64,000 bases of DNA from Proteles cristata cristata (taxonomy: Eukaryota > Chordata > Mammalia > Carnivora > Hyaenidae), in NCBI GenBank assembly GCA_017311185.1, contig JAESUZ010004533.1:1397306-1461305 (forward strand). Direction: 5' to 3'. Below are positions 24,476 to 36,589 of the stretch, in pieces. The position numbers and the translations under genes are program-made. The first letter of the stretch is position 1; each line of letters begins with the position of its first letter. Under the pieces are notes generated by a model. The model searched no databases and was not told the origin of the DNA. It was given only the letters and a program-made list of their open reading frames with translations.

Positions 24476-24660
24476 AGAAAAGACAAATCTAATTTATAAT
24501 ATTTATAGTTATTTCTGGGATAGGGCACACACACGCAAATTTTGAACTAGTATCTTGACTGTAGTGAGTTACGTATGTAAATATATTTTGCTGAGCCTCT
24601 TCAAAAGATATTCCCTAGATGTCGATATTTTATTGTATGTGAATTTATCTCAATATGGCT

Positions 24661-25054
24661 TATAAAGTAAAACAATTCACACACATGCACATATACACAC
24701 ACACACACTCTAGCCATTATTTCTAGATTAGTTCTTTCTCTATTACATACACTTAGTACTCTATGAACCATTTTAATCTATTTTACTATCTTCTAGTAAA
24801 ATAATTATTTGGGGGAGAATATATAACCATTAAATTGGATTTCTAGGTTCAATCTTCTTTCCTATTTGTTCCTATATTGTTTTATTTTGTATTCTTGAAA
24901 GAGCCTGAAAGAATATTCTCCACATCAATGATGTCAGTTGTGTGTTTTATCACCAATGAATAAATTCAAATTCTACCATTCTTTTCATATTCCATGTAAT
25001 TTCCCTCTGCACATCTGCTTTTAACCTTTTAAGATCTTAAGTTTGCTGTCATTT
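24661..25054. other. No recognisable feature
   Basis: AT-rich with a short AC-rich stretch near 24680-24710. Nothing assignable. Confidence 0.5.
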
Positions 25055-25185
25055 TGCGTGGACTCAGCTACTACATGTTATGTGATCTGGGGGAAGTTCT
25101 TAAACTGAACTTCATCTTTTACAGAATGTGGTAACAGTAATATTTATAAAATAAAGTTGATGTGAAGACTAAGATACTACTTTTA
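25055..25185 (+). mobile_element. MIR SINE remnant
   Basis: 'ctactacatgttatgtgatctgggggaagttctta', 'cttcatcttttacagaatgtggtaacagtaa' and 'gttgatgtgaagactaa' follow MIR order in sense orientation. Confidence 0.75.
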
Positions 25186-25194
25186 AATACTTAA

Positions 25195-25515
25195 CATTTT
25201 TAACAAGAAAAGCAAAATCAGACCTATAAATAAAGGAAACAAATTGATAGTTGCTAGAAGAAAGGAAAGGGGGAATGGGAAGAATGGGGGAAGAGGAGTG
25301 GGAGATAGAGGTTTCTGGTTATGAAATGAATAAGTCACAGGAATAAAAGGTACAGCATAGGGATATAGTCAATGGCATTTTAATAGTGTTGTATTGTGAC
25401 ATATGGTAGGTATACTTGTGTTAAGCATCAAGTTGTTGAATAACTATGTTGTATAGCTAAAACTAATGTAACATTTCATGGCAACTATACTCAAATAAAC
25501 ATTAAAAAATAATAT
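25195..25515 (+). mobile_element. L1 3' end, sense
   Basis: Follows a carnivore L1 3' UTR: G/A-rich block with 'ggaaagggggaatgggaagaatgggggaag', 'ggtacagcatagggatatagtcaat', 'aactatgttgtatagctaaaactaatgtaac', and an A-rich end. Non-coding. Confidence 0.8.
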
Positions 25516-25644
25516 AAACAAACACTTAGGATTTTCAAAGGTATGTTCCTTCTTCAACTTAGGGATAGTATTCCTTTTTTTTTTCTTGTGATAAATAAAA
25601 TAGATTGTTCTAAGTAAAATACAAATTCTATCCTTTGTTTTAAT

Positions 25645-25747
25645 TACATATATATATATAATTAAGAGGTTTATATATACTATATAATTTATTTATTATA
25701 TATACTATATAATATATAAAGTATATATAATATATAAAGTATATAGG
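25645..25747. repeat. TA-rich low-complexity tract
   Basis: Alternating TATATA and ACTATATAAT units, partly self-complementary. Confidence 0.9.
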
Positions 25748-26455
25748 TTTTTCTTTACAGAAAGCATTTTCTTTTAAAAATAATACATCTTAAAACATAA
25801 AATTAACATAAGTACATGGTAAAATAAATGAAACACAGGTATAAAATGCAAAATACAAGGATTTCTCCATGTATGTCAGTCTCCTTTCCCAGAATTAACC
25901 ACCTTCATCTATTTCTGTTCTAGATATAGTATTAACTGTAAGTCTAAACAATAAATATATGCATTTATTTTCTGCTTGAAAACATTAACATCTATTATTG
26001 CCTGTGTGAAAGCTAAAAAATTTAGAGTACTTTCACTACCACCTACTTCCCCTCCCCCTCTTTCTCATGATTTTTACCTAAATTATTATGTTATCTCCTT
26101 TAGAGGTCATTTTTATGAGTTCAATTTAGGTTTCATTATGAAACCTAAGAGGAATAGATCAGATTCTTATTGGTTAATAATGATATTAATAAAAAAATAC
26201 CACATTACATTCCATCAATTTTTTTGCCAATTCTTAATGTGTATGATTATCTAAGTATATTTTTATCAATCTCCTTTGGGGGTAGGATAGTAAATATTGT
26301 CAATAACTGTGCTGTGGGAGTTTTGCCATCATGATACACTAAGACATTATCAGTGAGTATGGTAATAGGCATGGAAGAAACTTATGGTTGTTATAAATGT
26401 TTTGTAAACTATAAAGTTGCAATATATTTGTCAATATTTCACAAGTAGTTCTTTT
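25748..26455. other. No recognisable feature
   Basis: The 92-codon plus-strand frame at 25976-26254 has no motif and lies in AT-rich DNA. Treated as chance. Confidence 0.5.
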
Positions 26456-26671
26456 TTTAATTTTTTTAATGTTCATTTATTTTTGAAAGAGAGAGATAGA
26501 CAGAATGTGAGTGGAGGAGGGCAGAGAGAGAGGGAGACATAGAATCCGAAGTAGAGTCCAGGCTCCGAGCTGTCTGCCCAGAGCCTGAGCAGGGCTCGAA
26601 CTCATGAACCATTAGATCATGACTTGAGCCGAAGTGGGATGCTGAACCAACTGAGCCACCCAGGTGCCCCT
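26456..26671 (-). mobile_element. CAN/SINEC-type SINE
   Basis: Antisense full-length copy, moderately diverged. The flanks 'cacaagtagttctt' and 'tcaaaagtatttctt' are a decayed target-site duplication. Confidence 0.93.
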
Positions 26672-26689
26672 CAAAAGTATTTCTTACAC

Positions 26690-27480
26690 CACAGCTTTAA
26701 CCTATTGTAGACCCCTTTACTACTCTAAGTCTTATGCAAAACTTTCAGCCTTCCATACCACTGGATACAAGAGATCAAAGTTTTCCTAGGTGTGAAATGT
26801 TTTGCCTCCAGAACTTACAGAGGCTATCACATGCTGCACTTCCTTCTTTGTGGTGGTGGAGGTTATATGAATCAATCTGACTTTCACTTTGGAAGGCATA
26901 TCCTACTAGATCCCTACCCACTTTAGTGAAGTGGCAGTTTCTCTCTCTCCTGTGGAGTGCATGGATTATACCAAGGCCTCCAGCATACTATCCACACATC
27001 TTATTTATCTTGTCATCATAACATGATGTTGTCGATGTAGATCACTGTAATGTTCCTGGGCTGTTCAGGTGGTCCAGATCTCTTCAGGCTATATCTTGAG
27101 CAGAGGGCAGTAGAGTTAACATTGCCCTGAGGCAAAGTATAAATGAATATTGGGATCCTTCCAACATGAATATAAACTGCTTGTGATCCTTTCTCTAACC
27201 AGAACAGAAATAGTGGATTTACCAAATAAATTACTATCTCCGTGCAGCCATTCCCTTATGCTGGGACCTCATACTGGGAGTGACCATGTCTGGCTGACCA
27301 GCTATGCTGCAGGCCACAACTTAATTGAGCTTGCAGCAGTTGACAGTCATTCTTCAGGAATCATTCATTTGGTTTATTCAGGGTTGTACTGGCAAATTAA
27401 AGGCACAGATGATAGGGGACACCTATCATCTCTGTATCTTTTAGGTTTTTTAATGACTACTAATCCTTATGAGCCCCCAT
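26690..27480 (-). pseudogene. ERV-L-like pol (reverse transcriptase) remnant
   Basis: On the minus strand the region reads as retroviral reverse transcriptase in several frames. Visible motifs in order are a degraded 'MTVNCCKLN' stretch (near 27330), the LPQG motif followed by NVNSTALC (near 27120-27140) and a YIDN tetrapeptide where the catalytic YxDD box of the family would be (near 27025-27040). The open piece is 27016-27225. The second catalytic aspartate position is Asn, so the copy is dead even apart from its stops and frameshifts. Motif spacing and wording fit class III (ERV-L) elements best, though class I cannot be excluded. Plus-strand frame 27150-27482 is its antisense shadow. No LTR is seen next to it. 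Confidence 0.72.
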
Positions 27481-27665
27481 GACACACAGTTTGTCATTTA
27501 CTTCCTTAAAATATTTGTTATTTACTTCCTTAAAATGACAAGGACTCTTTCAGAGGCTTCTTCTTGGCTCTTCCCAGTATTATAGATTTTACACTACAGC
27601 CTAAGGGTCTAATTCTAATTATACAAGCAAAAACTGAAGACACAACTATTGGGTATCACTACTTT

Positions 27666-27869
27666 TTTTTTTAAGTGGTTTTATTTATTTATTTATTTCT
27701 CAGAGAGAGACAGCCTAAGCAGAGACAGAGGGAGATACAGAATGTGAAGCAGACTCCAGGCTCTGAGCTAGCTGTCAGCACAGAGCCCGATTTGGGGCAC
27801 GAACCAACTGTGAGACCATGACCTGGGCTGAAGTCAGATGCTTAACCGACTGAGCCACCCAGGTGCCCC
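27666..27869 (-). mobile_element. CAN/SINEC-type SINE
   Basis: Antisense copy inside the ERV remnant. Target-site duplication TGGGTAT(C/T)ACTACTTT at 27650-27665 and 27870-27885. Confidence 0.95.
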
Positions 27870-28203
27870 TGGGTATTACTACTTTGAACCAATGGTCACA
27901 CTGTGAGGTGGACTTTGGCTAGGATTCTGTACTCAGCTAACCTCAATAAACCCTAATTTTAACATGTTTTTCATGATAATACTTTGGTTATCTGAATACC
28001 AGTATCACCTGAGACCCTGTGTTCAACAGTCTTCAATGTGTCTTGATATTGTTTTACCACTTTTATAGTCTAGTATATGGTCATAATTTCATAATAATGG
28101 AAAGCTGGTTATATCATTTCAATTTATACTCAATGTGGTTTTGCAGTATCCTTTTTCCTAGGATGTAGCCAGTCTCTGGTGATTTAAAAATTGGCTTCCT
28201 TTT

Positions 28204-28396
28204 CTTTTTTGAAAGTTTATTTATTTTGAGAGAGAGACAGAAGGAGAGGGGCAAAGAGAGAGAAAGAATCCCAAGCAGGCTCCACGCTGTCAGAGCAAAG
28301 CCTGGCATGGGGCTTAATTCCACGAGCCTTGAGATCATGACCTGAGGTGAGATTAAGAGTCAGATGATTAACCAACTCAGCCACCCAGGTGCTCCC
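28204..28396 (-). mobile_element. CAN/SINEC-type SINE, older
   Basis: Antisense, more diverged copy with a GA-rich block and degraded head ending 'ccacccaggtgctcccc'. Minus-strand frames over it are SINE translations. Confidence 0.92.
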
Positions 28397-29760
28397 CAAA
28401 TTTCCTTCTGTCTTAAGAATGGACCAAAGGGTTGTGACTTTTTACTTGGGTGACAATTTTTATCATCCTATTATTCATTCTTGCTTTTTTTTCTAGTTGT
28501 ATACATTAAGTAGCTCCTTTCTTGCTGCCTGCCCATTTATTTTGTAGTAGGAGTGTCATGCCCTAAAAGCCATTTCCACCACTCCTACTGGAGCATGCCT
28601 TTGGATACCCTTCCACCCTTGCTGGTCATTATAATAACTGTGGCCTCTTAGAAGTTATTTTTTCTGCAGTGGTTAAGGAGTATAATTCTGTTATAGCCTC
28701 TCTTACATTCTACTTTAGCCTACAGAGGAGAGCTTTTTGTGAACTTCTCAGGCTGATTCCCTTCTGAATAGAACATCCCTGATGGCCTTAGTAGATTGCT
28801 TTCTGTATCCTCCTATAAGAAAAAAAAAAATACCCTCATTGTTTTTCTGGTCTCATATTCCATTCCATTCAAGTATAGCCACTTCTCACAGCCACTTTAT
28901 ACTTCTCATTACTACATTCCAGGAAACTTAGGCATTTAACTTATTTTACCAGTGGCTATAATTATCACCAGGTTTCTAAGAGCCACCTTACCAGCAAATT
29001 TCCTCCATTTTCTATAAATGAATATTAAACTCTGTGTCTTGAGAAAATGCCCAAATCCAGTGAATCCTTGATTATCCAGTATTATCTTTCAACCTGCTTG
29101 ATCAAGTGGCTTCCTTCAATTCCAGGGATAATGTCCTTCTTCCTGACAGTATATGCCAGTTCATTCTTAAGGCTCTTTTAGTGTATATCTTTTCTTCCCT
29201 TATCAGATGCAGCCAGTATATGCCTAGATTTAATCCTAATTATCACTGTGACATCCAAAAGAGGAGACAGGAGAAACTTCTGAGGGGTATCTATTCCCTT
29301 ATGAGTGTGAGGCTTTTGCAACATATTCTACTGTAGTGAAAATATTACCTCTTACTAGGGAAGAGTGAGCCACTTTGGTAAATGTGGTTAAGAAAGTCTT
29401 AACCATATAAGAGCCACATATAATTTGGGGATCCATCTAGATGTCCCCTAGCCATGTTTGAGGGTTCCAGGTTTTTCTCATTCAGGGGTCTGAACTTAAT
29501 ATAACACACTTACTTTAATGAATGCACCTTCCTTCAATAAAGCAGTTCAACATCTCTGTAGCTCTTTGACTCTATCAGCTCTTTAGCTAACCGTCAGCTG
29601 TATATGCCCTTCCACTGAATGATGCAGTAATATGAGAGATTCTATTTAAGCTCCCAAAAGGATTCTTTGGCTCTCACAGTTAGTCTTTCAGTCATATGCT
29701 GTGCATGAAATGTACCTGAACAACTGGCTGACTCATGACTCATGAATGTATAAGGAGATT
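28397..29760 (-). repeat. Probable upstream part of the antisense ERV-L-like element
   Basis: A block of higher GC content continues from the pol remnant, in the position where gag or early pol of an antisense provirus would lie. No motif is legible, and the 76-codon plus-strand frame at 29106-29336 is not convincing. The assignment rests on position and composition only. Confidence 0.35.
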
Positions 29761-29869
29761 CAAAGAACCACAGTTAAATTCAATGTGTATAGTTTGTGTT
29801 TGTGTAAGTGTAATATTATTTGGGTTATGAAGCTAGAAATGCAGACTGGAGTTTGAGACTAATCTAATT

Positions 29870-31560
29870 GATTGATTGCTACTTCAAAAATATTAATATT
29901 CCTCAGAAGAGCATAACAAATCCAAAATTTCTAAAAAATGTCACCCCAATGCCCAGGATGCCATCCAAATGAAATTCCAGGTAAATATGACCAAGAAAGA
30001 AAAGACAATTAAGTCAAGATTATCTTCAAGGTTACCCACATGTGAAAATTAGTAGACAAAAATTTAAAGTATCTATTACAACTATGGCCAATGAAGTAAA
30101 CTAAAATATACTATCAATGAATAAAAAGATGGAAAATTTCAGCATAAAATATAAATTAAAAAATGTAAAATCTAGAACTGAATAATAAAATATCTTAAGT
30201 AAAAAGTATCTTCATTAGATTAACAAGAGAAAAGATGATAAAAAATCAGTAAATTTGAGATCAGTTTAATAGAATATATTTATCTAAAGGACAGAAAGGA
30301 AAATATTAAAGGAAATATGGAAAAAGCCTCTGGGAGATGTGGAGCAACATAAAAAGGTCTAATGTATGTATGGCTAGAGTCAAATAAAAAGGATAGAGGG
30401 AATAGTGAATAAAAAAATATAGATATTTTCAAATAAAATAAACCTCAAAAAACCCCACCTGTAACAAGCGACCCACAATATAAAAAATTATAGAGGAACT
30501 TCCTTTTTTTATGTTTATTTATTAATTTTGAGAGAGAGAGAAAGCATGTGGGGGAGGGACAGAGAGAGAGAGAGAGAGTGAGAGAGAGAGAGCATCTTAA
30601 GCAGGCTCTGTGCATAGTGCAAAGCCTGACACGGGGGTGAAATCCACAGCTGTGAGACCATGACCTGAGCCTAAATCATGAGAGCCCCACTCAAGTACAA
30701 TTATCACCAGGTGCCCCAGTAGAGGAACTTCTTTAAACTGAAGTAAAGTGATATCCATTTGGAAACTTTGTATCTCCAGAGAGAAAAGAAGAACAGTGGA
30801 AATGCTAAATATCTGTATAAATATAAAAAACTATTCTATTGCATTTTTTATAAAATGCATAGGACTGATTAAAGCAAAATTATAATACTTTCATATGGAG
30901 TCTGGTAATAGGTAATGGTGTAATGCACTTGACAAATACAGCGTAAAGAACAGGGTTGAGGGTAAAGGTCTGTGAAGTTACAAGATTTATAAATTTTATA
31001 TTAAATAGTACAACATCAATTCTTAGTGGAAAATGTTAAGAATATATAGTGTAATCACTAGAATAATCACTAAAAAATATAAAGGCAAAGAGGAAATTTA
31101 CAAATTTAATATATAAATTACAAAGGAATTGTAAACAATATTTAATAACTTAAGAGAAGGGAATATAGAAACAACAGAGAAAAATTCAGAGGGCCAACAT
31201 GAAACAGATAAGATGGTAGATCCATTTTACATAACTATATATACAATTACATTAAATGTTAATGGTATAAATACTGTGGTTACAGGACTATCAGAATAGA
31301 TAAAAAAGAATACTCAACTATGTGCTGTCTACAAGGATACACATGCTGAATGGCTGAAAATAAATGCATGGATAAAGATAAACCATGTAAACAGTAAACA
31401 TAAGAAGGGTAGAGTGATATATCTGATATAAAATTACTATTAAGTTAAAGGGACATTTTGAAATGTTGAAATTATCAATCTACTAAGAATATACATTTAC
31501 ATCTAGGCTATGTATACCTCATTAATCTCTACTATAATGTATTAAAAACAATATTAAACA
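29870..31560 (+). mobile_element. Old HAL1/L1M element, sense
   Basis: ORF1-like sequence: 'aaaagatggaaaatttcagc', 'gaaatatggaaaaagcctctgggagatgtggagcaacataaaaaggtc' near 30320. After a SINE it runs into endonuclease-type sequence, 'tacattaaatgttaatgg' (31250), 'tgtgctgtctacaag' (31321) and 'ggataaagataaaccatgtaaacagtaaac' (31370). No frame survives. Confidence 0.78.
30503..30719 (-). mobile_element. CAN/SINEC-type SINE
   Basis: Antisense copy with expanded GA block (30530-30590). The 12-bp target-site duplication TAGAGGAACTTC is perfect (30491-30502 and 30720-30731). Confidence 0.95.
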
Positions 31561-31884
31561 ACAGCAATATTTTCAGTTATTTAAAATGTATCTTACCACC
31601 TCACTTTGAAACAATTTGATACACATAGTATTAGATGTCTTAATAGTTAGATGTCTCTAACTTATTTTATAACATATATTGTTATCCAGTCAGGGGTTAT
31701 TATTTTGTTTTACTTCCCATAGTATATGGAAAATAAAGTGAAAGCTTTATCATAGGAATAAGCTCAAATAAATAACCAAGTTGAAAGGAAACTGATTTGT
31801 TTTAGTGAACTAATTGTTCAGTACAACTATTGGTACCAAAGTAGAAAAAATCTGAAAGGATTTTGAGATTTTTATGCTTATTCT

Positions 31885-32260
31885 TTTTTTCTACTTAAAA
31901 AAAATTAGATTCTGGTGTACAATTTTGTGATTCAACACTTTCATACAACACCCGGTGCACATCACAAGTTCACTCCTTAATCCATATTACTTATTAACCC
32001 ACCCCCATCCACCTCTCCTCTGGTAACCGTAAGTTTGTTCTCTAGTGCTAAGAATCCGTTTCTTGGTGTGACTCTCTCTCTCTTTTTGCCTTTAAGCTTG
32101 TTTCTTAAATTCCACATATGAGTGAAATTATATTTTTCTTTCTTTGACACTTATTTAGCTTAGCATAATTATTTTTAGCTCCATTCATGTCATTGTAAAT
32201 GACATTATTCTTTTTATGACTAATATTCCATTGTATATTTATTCTAAAATGGCTTGCTAA
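31885..32260 (-). mobile_element. L1 3' end, antisense
   Basis: Antisense L1 3' UTR: 'gtgtacaattttgtgattcaacactttcatacaacacccggtgc', 'cacccccatccacctctcctctggtaacc', 'cacatatgagtgaaat', 'ttagcttagcata', 'tccattgtatat'. Older than the L1s at 6.8 and 61.6 kb. Confidence 0.85.
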
Positions 32261-32768
32261 TTATAATTCACAATTCTAGCTGTTTTTCTGGGACTTTTAC
32301 ATATTTCTAGTAAAGTGAAACTATTATGTATTTATAGTAAATTAATAATCATACATGTTGTTATACATATATCAGTTTCTTTTCACATCTTATTTTAATA
32401 CAGCTAATAATTTACAAGGAAGAATAATAGACAACCTAGACTGAAATTATTGTTACATACATCTGTTGGGTCACCCCAGTGTAGATCTTTTCGAACTTCA
32501 AATGTACAACTTTTGGCCAACAAAAAAGGAAGAAATAGAAATGATTAAACACTGAGACGATCTGACAATAGCCCCATCAGTAACTCTCCCTCCTCTTTTT
32601 TTAAAAATATTTTTATTTCCTGATATTTAGGTGCAGCATTTCTGACTCTGATGTCAAATACTCTCAGATAATAGCCATTTTCACATTTTATTTTATGAAT
32701 AATTTCTCTCTGAGGATTAAAATTAAATAATAAAAACAAATCTTATATTTAAAGTTTATAGATAAAAA
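32261..32768. other. No recognisable feature
   Basis: AT-rich. The 64-codon minus-strand frame at 32545-32739 has no recognisable motif. Confidence 0.5.
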
Positions 32769-32769
32769 C

Positions 32770-32974
32770 TAAAAAAAAAATGTTTATTTTTGAGAGACAG
32801 AGACACAGAGTGTGAATGGGTAGGGCAGAAAGAGAGGGAGACACAGAATTTGAAGCAGGCTCCAGGCTCCGACCTGTCAGCACAGAGACTAACAATGGTC
32901 TTGAAACTAAGAATGGTGAGAAAATGAACTCAGCCGAAGTTAATGCTCTACTGAATGAGCCACCCAGGTGCCTC
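32770..32974 (-). mobile_element. CAN/SINEC-type SINE, diverged
   Basis: Antisense copy with 'gagagacagagacacagagtgtgaatggg' and a head that has lost most of its CpGs. Confidence 0.9.
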
Positions 32975-33689
32975 TAAGATGTGGATTTTAGATTTCTGGA
33001 CACTTTTAACTAAAAATCTAATTAATATATAAATAGAGACCTCTATAGCTTCATGGTACAAAAGATTGATTTGTACTTGTTCTTGTATTCTTTGTTATTT
33101 TTGATGTACATTTTTTTTTAATTTTCCTCCAATTAGATAAAAGATCTTGAGGGCAAATCTTATGACTTCTATCTCCTGTATCATCAAAATATAAAGCTTA
33201 ATATTTCTAAGCCTAGTATAAACCCAATGAATATCTACCTATATGTTGATGTTACATTTAAAAATTGTAGTAGCAGTATCCTCAAAATTGAGATTTTGAT
33301 GGCTCTTCTCAGTAGACCTCCAAATGATTACTTTTTTTCCCTGTTATCCAGTTGTTAATTGGCTGACTAATTCCCTGTACTCAGTCCTCAGTATTTTGGT
33401 GTGTATAAGGTGATAAGGTAATAAAATATCTATAGTAGATTACTGTGTTAGATATTTTCTAATTCTCACTATAGGACCACTTTCTACCATAAATCAGGAA
33501 GCTGATTTATTTGGGCTGCATCAATTAGACTCTTTGTCCTCTAGTTTCTATGTGGTTTTAGCTAGTGGGGGCACTAGTATGAAAAGAGAGAGGTGAAAGG
33601 AAAAGGTTGGAGTATAGTTTTCCCTAGTTTCTTTCATGATAGGCTTAAACTGGAAATGGGTACTTTTCTCTCCCTAAGGCCACATAGTT
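32975..33689. other. No recognisable feature
   Basis: Unassigned sequence preceding the tandem duplication. Confidence 0.5.
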
Positions 33690-34387
33690 CTTTTTCAGGG
33701 TCAAGTGGTCTTTCTAATTCAGCTTTAGCACTCACTGTATTCTAGAAGACTAACCTTAACCATAGTTTCTTCAAGAATACTTGTGGGTTGTTTACTTTTA
33801 TATATTTTTTTATAATTCTACTTTATATTTGTAAATAAAGTTGTCCCTTCATTAAATTGCCCTCAATTACTATGGTTGTGCTAGCTTTTTCTTTGGGAAC
33901 CCTATATAAAAATGTTTCAAGTAAAGGATAAAAAGATGATTGCAGTCTACCTCTTCTATACTTAGTCTTACCCAAGTATTTTTAGAGAAAACATTTGTAC
34001 TTGATATCAATAAAATATTATTTATAAGCATTATAGTGATCTTTTTCAGGGTCAAGTGGTCTTTCTAATTCATCTTTAGCACTCACTGTATTCTAGAAGA
34101 CTAACCTTAACCATAGTTTCTTCAAGAATACTTGTGGGTTGTTTACTTTTATATATTTTTTATAATTCTACTTTATATTTGTAAATAAAGTTGTCCCTTC
34201 ATTAAATTGCTCTCAATTACTATGGTTGTGCTAGCTTTTTCTTTGGGAACCCTATATAAAAATGTTTCAAGTAAAGGATAAAAAGATGATTGCAGTCTAC
34301 CTCTTCTATACTTAGTCTTACCCAAGTATTTTTAGAGAAAACATTTGTACTTGATATCAATAAAATATTATTTATAAGCATTATAGT
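33690..34387. repeat. Two-copy 350-bp tandem duplication
   Basis: The unit starting CTTTTTCAGGGTCAAGTGG (33690) restarts at 34041, and both copies end in CATTATAGT (34037 and 34387). Over about 350 bp I count three differences: G/T near 33720 against 34070, one T fewer in the second copy's T-run near 34160, and C/T in ATTGCCCTC against ATTGCTCTC. The unit is single-copy-looking DNA, not a SINE or L1. The frame at 33870-34055 crosses the junction and is not a gene. Confidence 0.98.
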
Positions 34388-36008
34388 TGATGATGCTTTA
34401 ATAAATATAGTCTAGGCAATATCACCTCCAAGGGGGTAGGGAGATTCTGCTCAGGATGACCTTCTGCAGAATTAAATAAATTGGAAAAAAAAAACATATT
34501 GGCAAGGAAGTAATGACATTTACCAGCTTCTAAAATAGGCATTGTGTTCTCTGCTTTCTTAAGCCTATAAGACAGCTAACTGAAAAGATCTCAAAGTGAC
34601 TTGACAAAATATTGGAAGAAACCTATAAAAGAGTCTGGTTGACATCTTGTTGTGTTAACTTTATCTCTGCAAAGTCAGATGTTCTTATTCTCCTTTACTT
34701 GATGTAAGAAGATTAAGGTGCTGCATGACAGATGGTTTTAAAAAGTGAATACCATTCCATCTGGTCCCAAGTGGAAAAAGGAAAGTCACCCACAACTTTT
34801 CATCTAAAAATTGCAGTGAGAAGACTCTCAAAAGTGAACTTTAACACTTCACAAAGAAATTCTGTAAGATTCTAGTGATGCTAGATTCCAGTTATTATTC
34901 CATTATGAACACTTGTGTCACCTGCCACCCTGCAAAATACCTAATTTTGACACAGAAACAGTTAAACTTAGTAAGCTCCAGAACCATTTTATGGCAGTGA
35001 ACTTGGCTCAAGTTTCAGTAACTTCTCTGCTCCTTTTCAATTTTGATAATCTTTCTTTCAGGTTAAGGTTTTATCAATTAGTCTATTCTTTTATATAAAT
35101 GATAGATAATACTTAATGCATTCTTTTACTGAGTATTTTCATTTATAGAAAGAGCCTATAACCAAAGAAATAAAGTTCTAATTATGGCATTTTAATTCCT
35201 AGTTAATCAAGTTGAAGGTGGCATTACGGACCCAGAGGGCGTTCTCAGTACTTTGAATTTTCTGAAACATATAAAATCTCCTACTATCCTGATCTAGTAT
35301 TCAAAGCTATAAAAACATTAGGTTGATTCACTTCTGTAGCAAATGAAAATAAATTTAGTTAAATGTCATTGGTGTTTATAATAACTAGGAGAGACTTCTC
35401 TTTAATAATAGACAGAAGGTTTTTTCTTTTATGATAAAGGATAATCAGGTAAGATTGGAGATTATATGAAAAGTTGGATGCAGTGTAGATATGAATATTA
35501 CATAAGATGGGGAAAACTTTTTTCAGTGTCAGAACATTTCCACACTTTAGTTTAAAGTGTTATATAATCATGAAAGAGAAGGTAGGAGTATGAATCTAAG
35601 ATTAATAAGATAGATTTATAGTAATCTACCACTATGTTTATAGAAATTAACAACTAATGATTAATAACAAACATTCATAAAATAGTTTGAGCTTCACAGT
35701 TACACTTATATTATGCATGTAATATATGTGTAAATAAATCTGTGACATAATCTTTTACAATGATGATAAATAACACTTCACTGAGAAATTAATAATGTAT
35801 TATATTTTATTAACTACTCAATTTAATCCTCTGTATCTTTTTTAATTAGGAAAGAAGAGAAAGGGTATGAATTTCATACTATTTACCTATTTCACATTCT
35901 TATTCTCTTGGAAAATATGTATGAGAATTTTTTCCCAAGATATTGTTTATATGCCTTAGAATACGATTATTTGCGATATTCAGCTATTGTATTGTAAGCT
36001 ATCACAAA
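34388..36008. other. No recognisable feature
   Basis: Unassigned AT-rich DNA. The 61-codon plus-strand frame at 34913-35098 has no motif. Confidence 0.5.
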
Positions 36009-36009
36009 T

Positions 36010-36207
36010 TTTTTAAATGTTTATTTATTTTTGAGAGAGAGAGCAAGCAGGGAAGGGGCAGAAAGAGAGGGAGACACAGAATCTGAAGCAGGTTCCAGGC
36101 TGCAACCTGTCAGTGCAGAGCCCGATGTGGGACTTCAACCCATGAACTATATGGTTATGACCTGAGCCAAAGTTGGATGCTCAACTGACTGAATCATCTA
36201 TGTGCTC
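36010..36207 (-). mobile_element. CAN/SINEC-type SINE, diverged
   Basis: Antisense copy, head degraded ('gactgaatcatctatgtgctc'). Confidence 0.9.
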
Positions 36208-36589
36208 ATAAACAACCACAATTTTAAACGATTATTTAAATTGATTGAACTTTAACTTAACTTTGGACCAGTACTATTTGCATGAATTTAGGGAACAAAT
36301 TTATTTGTCACATAATTGATTGGAAATATACTGTCATGGAAACACAAATTTCTTTGCTATTTCTTCGATCTTTTATTCCTTTTAAATGTGTGGACTGCCA
36401 AGTCTGCCAGGTACTAGGCTAAATATAGTATGTAAAATATTTTGGAAAAGTATATTATACTTATAGGATTCTTATATTCAAAGGCTTATGCCCTTCTAAT
36501 GTTAAGACAGAGAAATACATATTAGTATACAAATTTAAATTTGTGATGTATACTTGTCAAACAACCAAAAAAACAAAAAATAGAAAACA
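36208..36589. other. No recognisable feature
   Basis: Unassigned. The 'gccaggtactaggctaaatatag' stretch near 36408 could be an L2 or MIR trace, but is too short to call. Confidence 0.45.

Larger units (their letters stand above)
22346..24660 (+). mobile_element. Older sense L1, ORF2 end to 3' UTR, with three SINEs
   Basis: After removal of three SINEs the sequence follows the second half of L1 ORF2: 'gaagactcaatattgttaagatgtcaatt' (22460), 'atcaatggagcagaatagaaag' (22712), 'ggtgctggaacaattgagtat' (22826). It continues through 23230-23460 and 23710-24240 to a 3' end with 'tttatctcaatatggcttat' near 24645. Highly diverged. The 74-codon frame at 23887-24111 is part of it. Confidence 0.82.
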
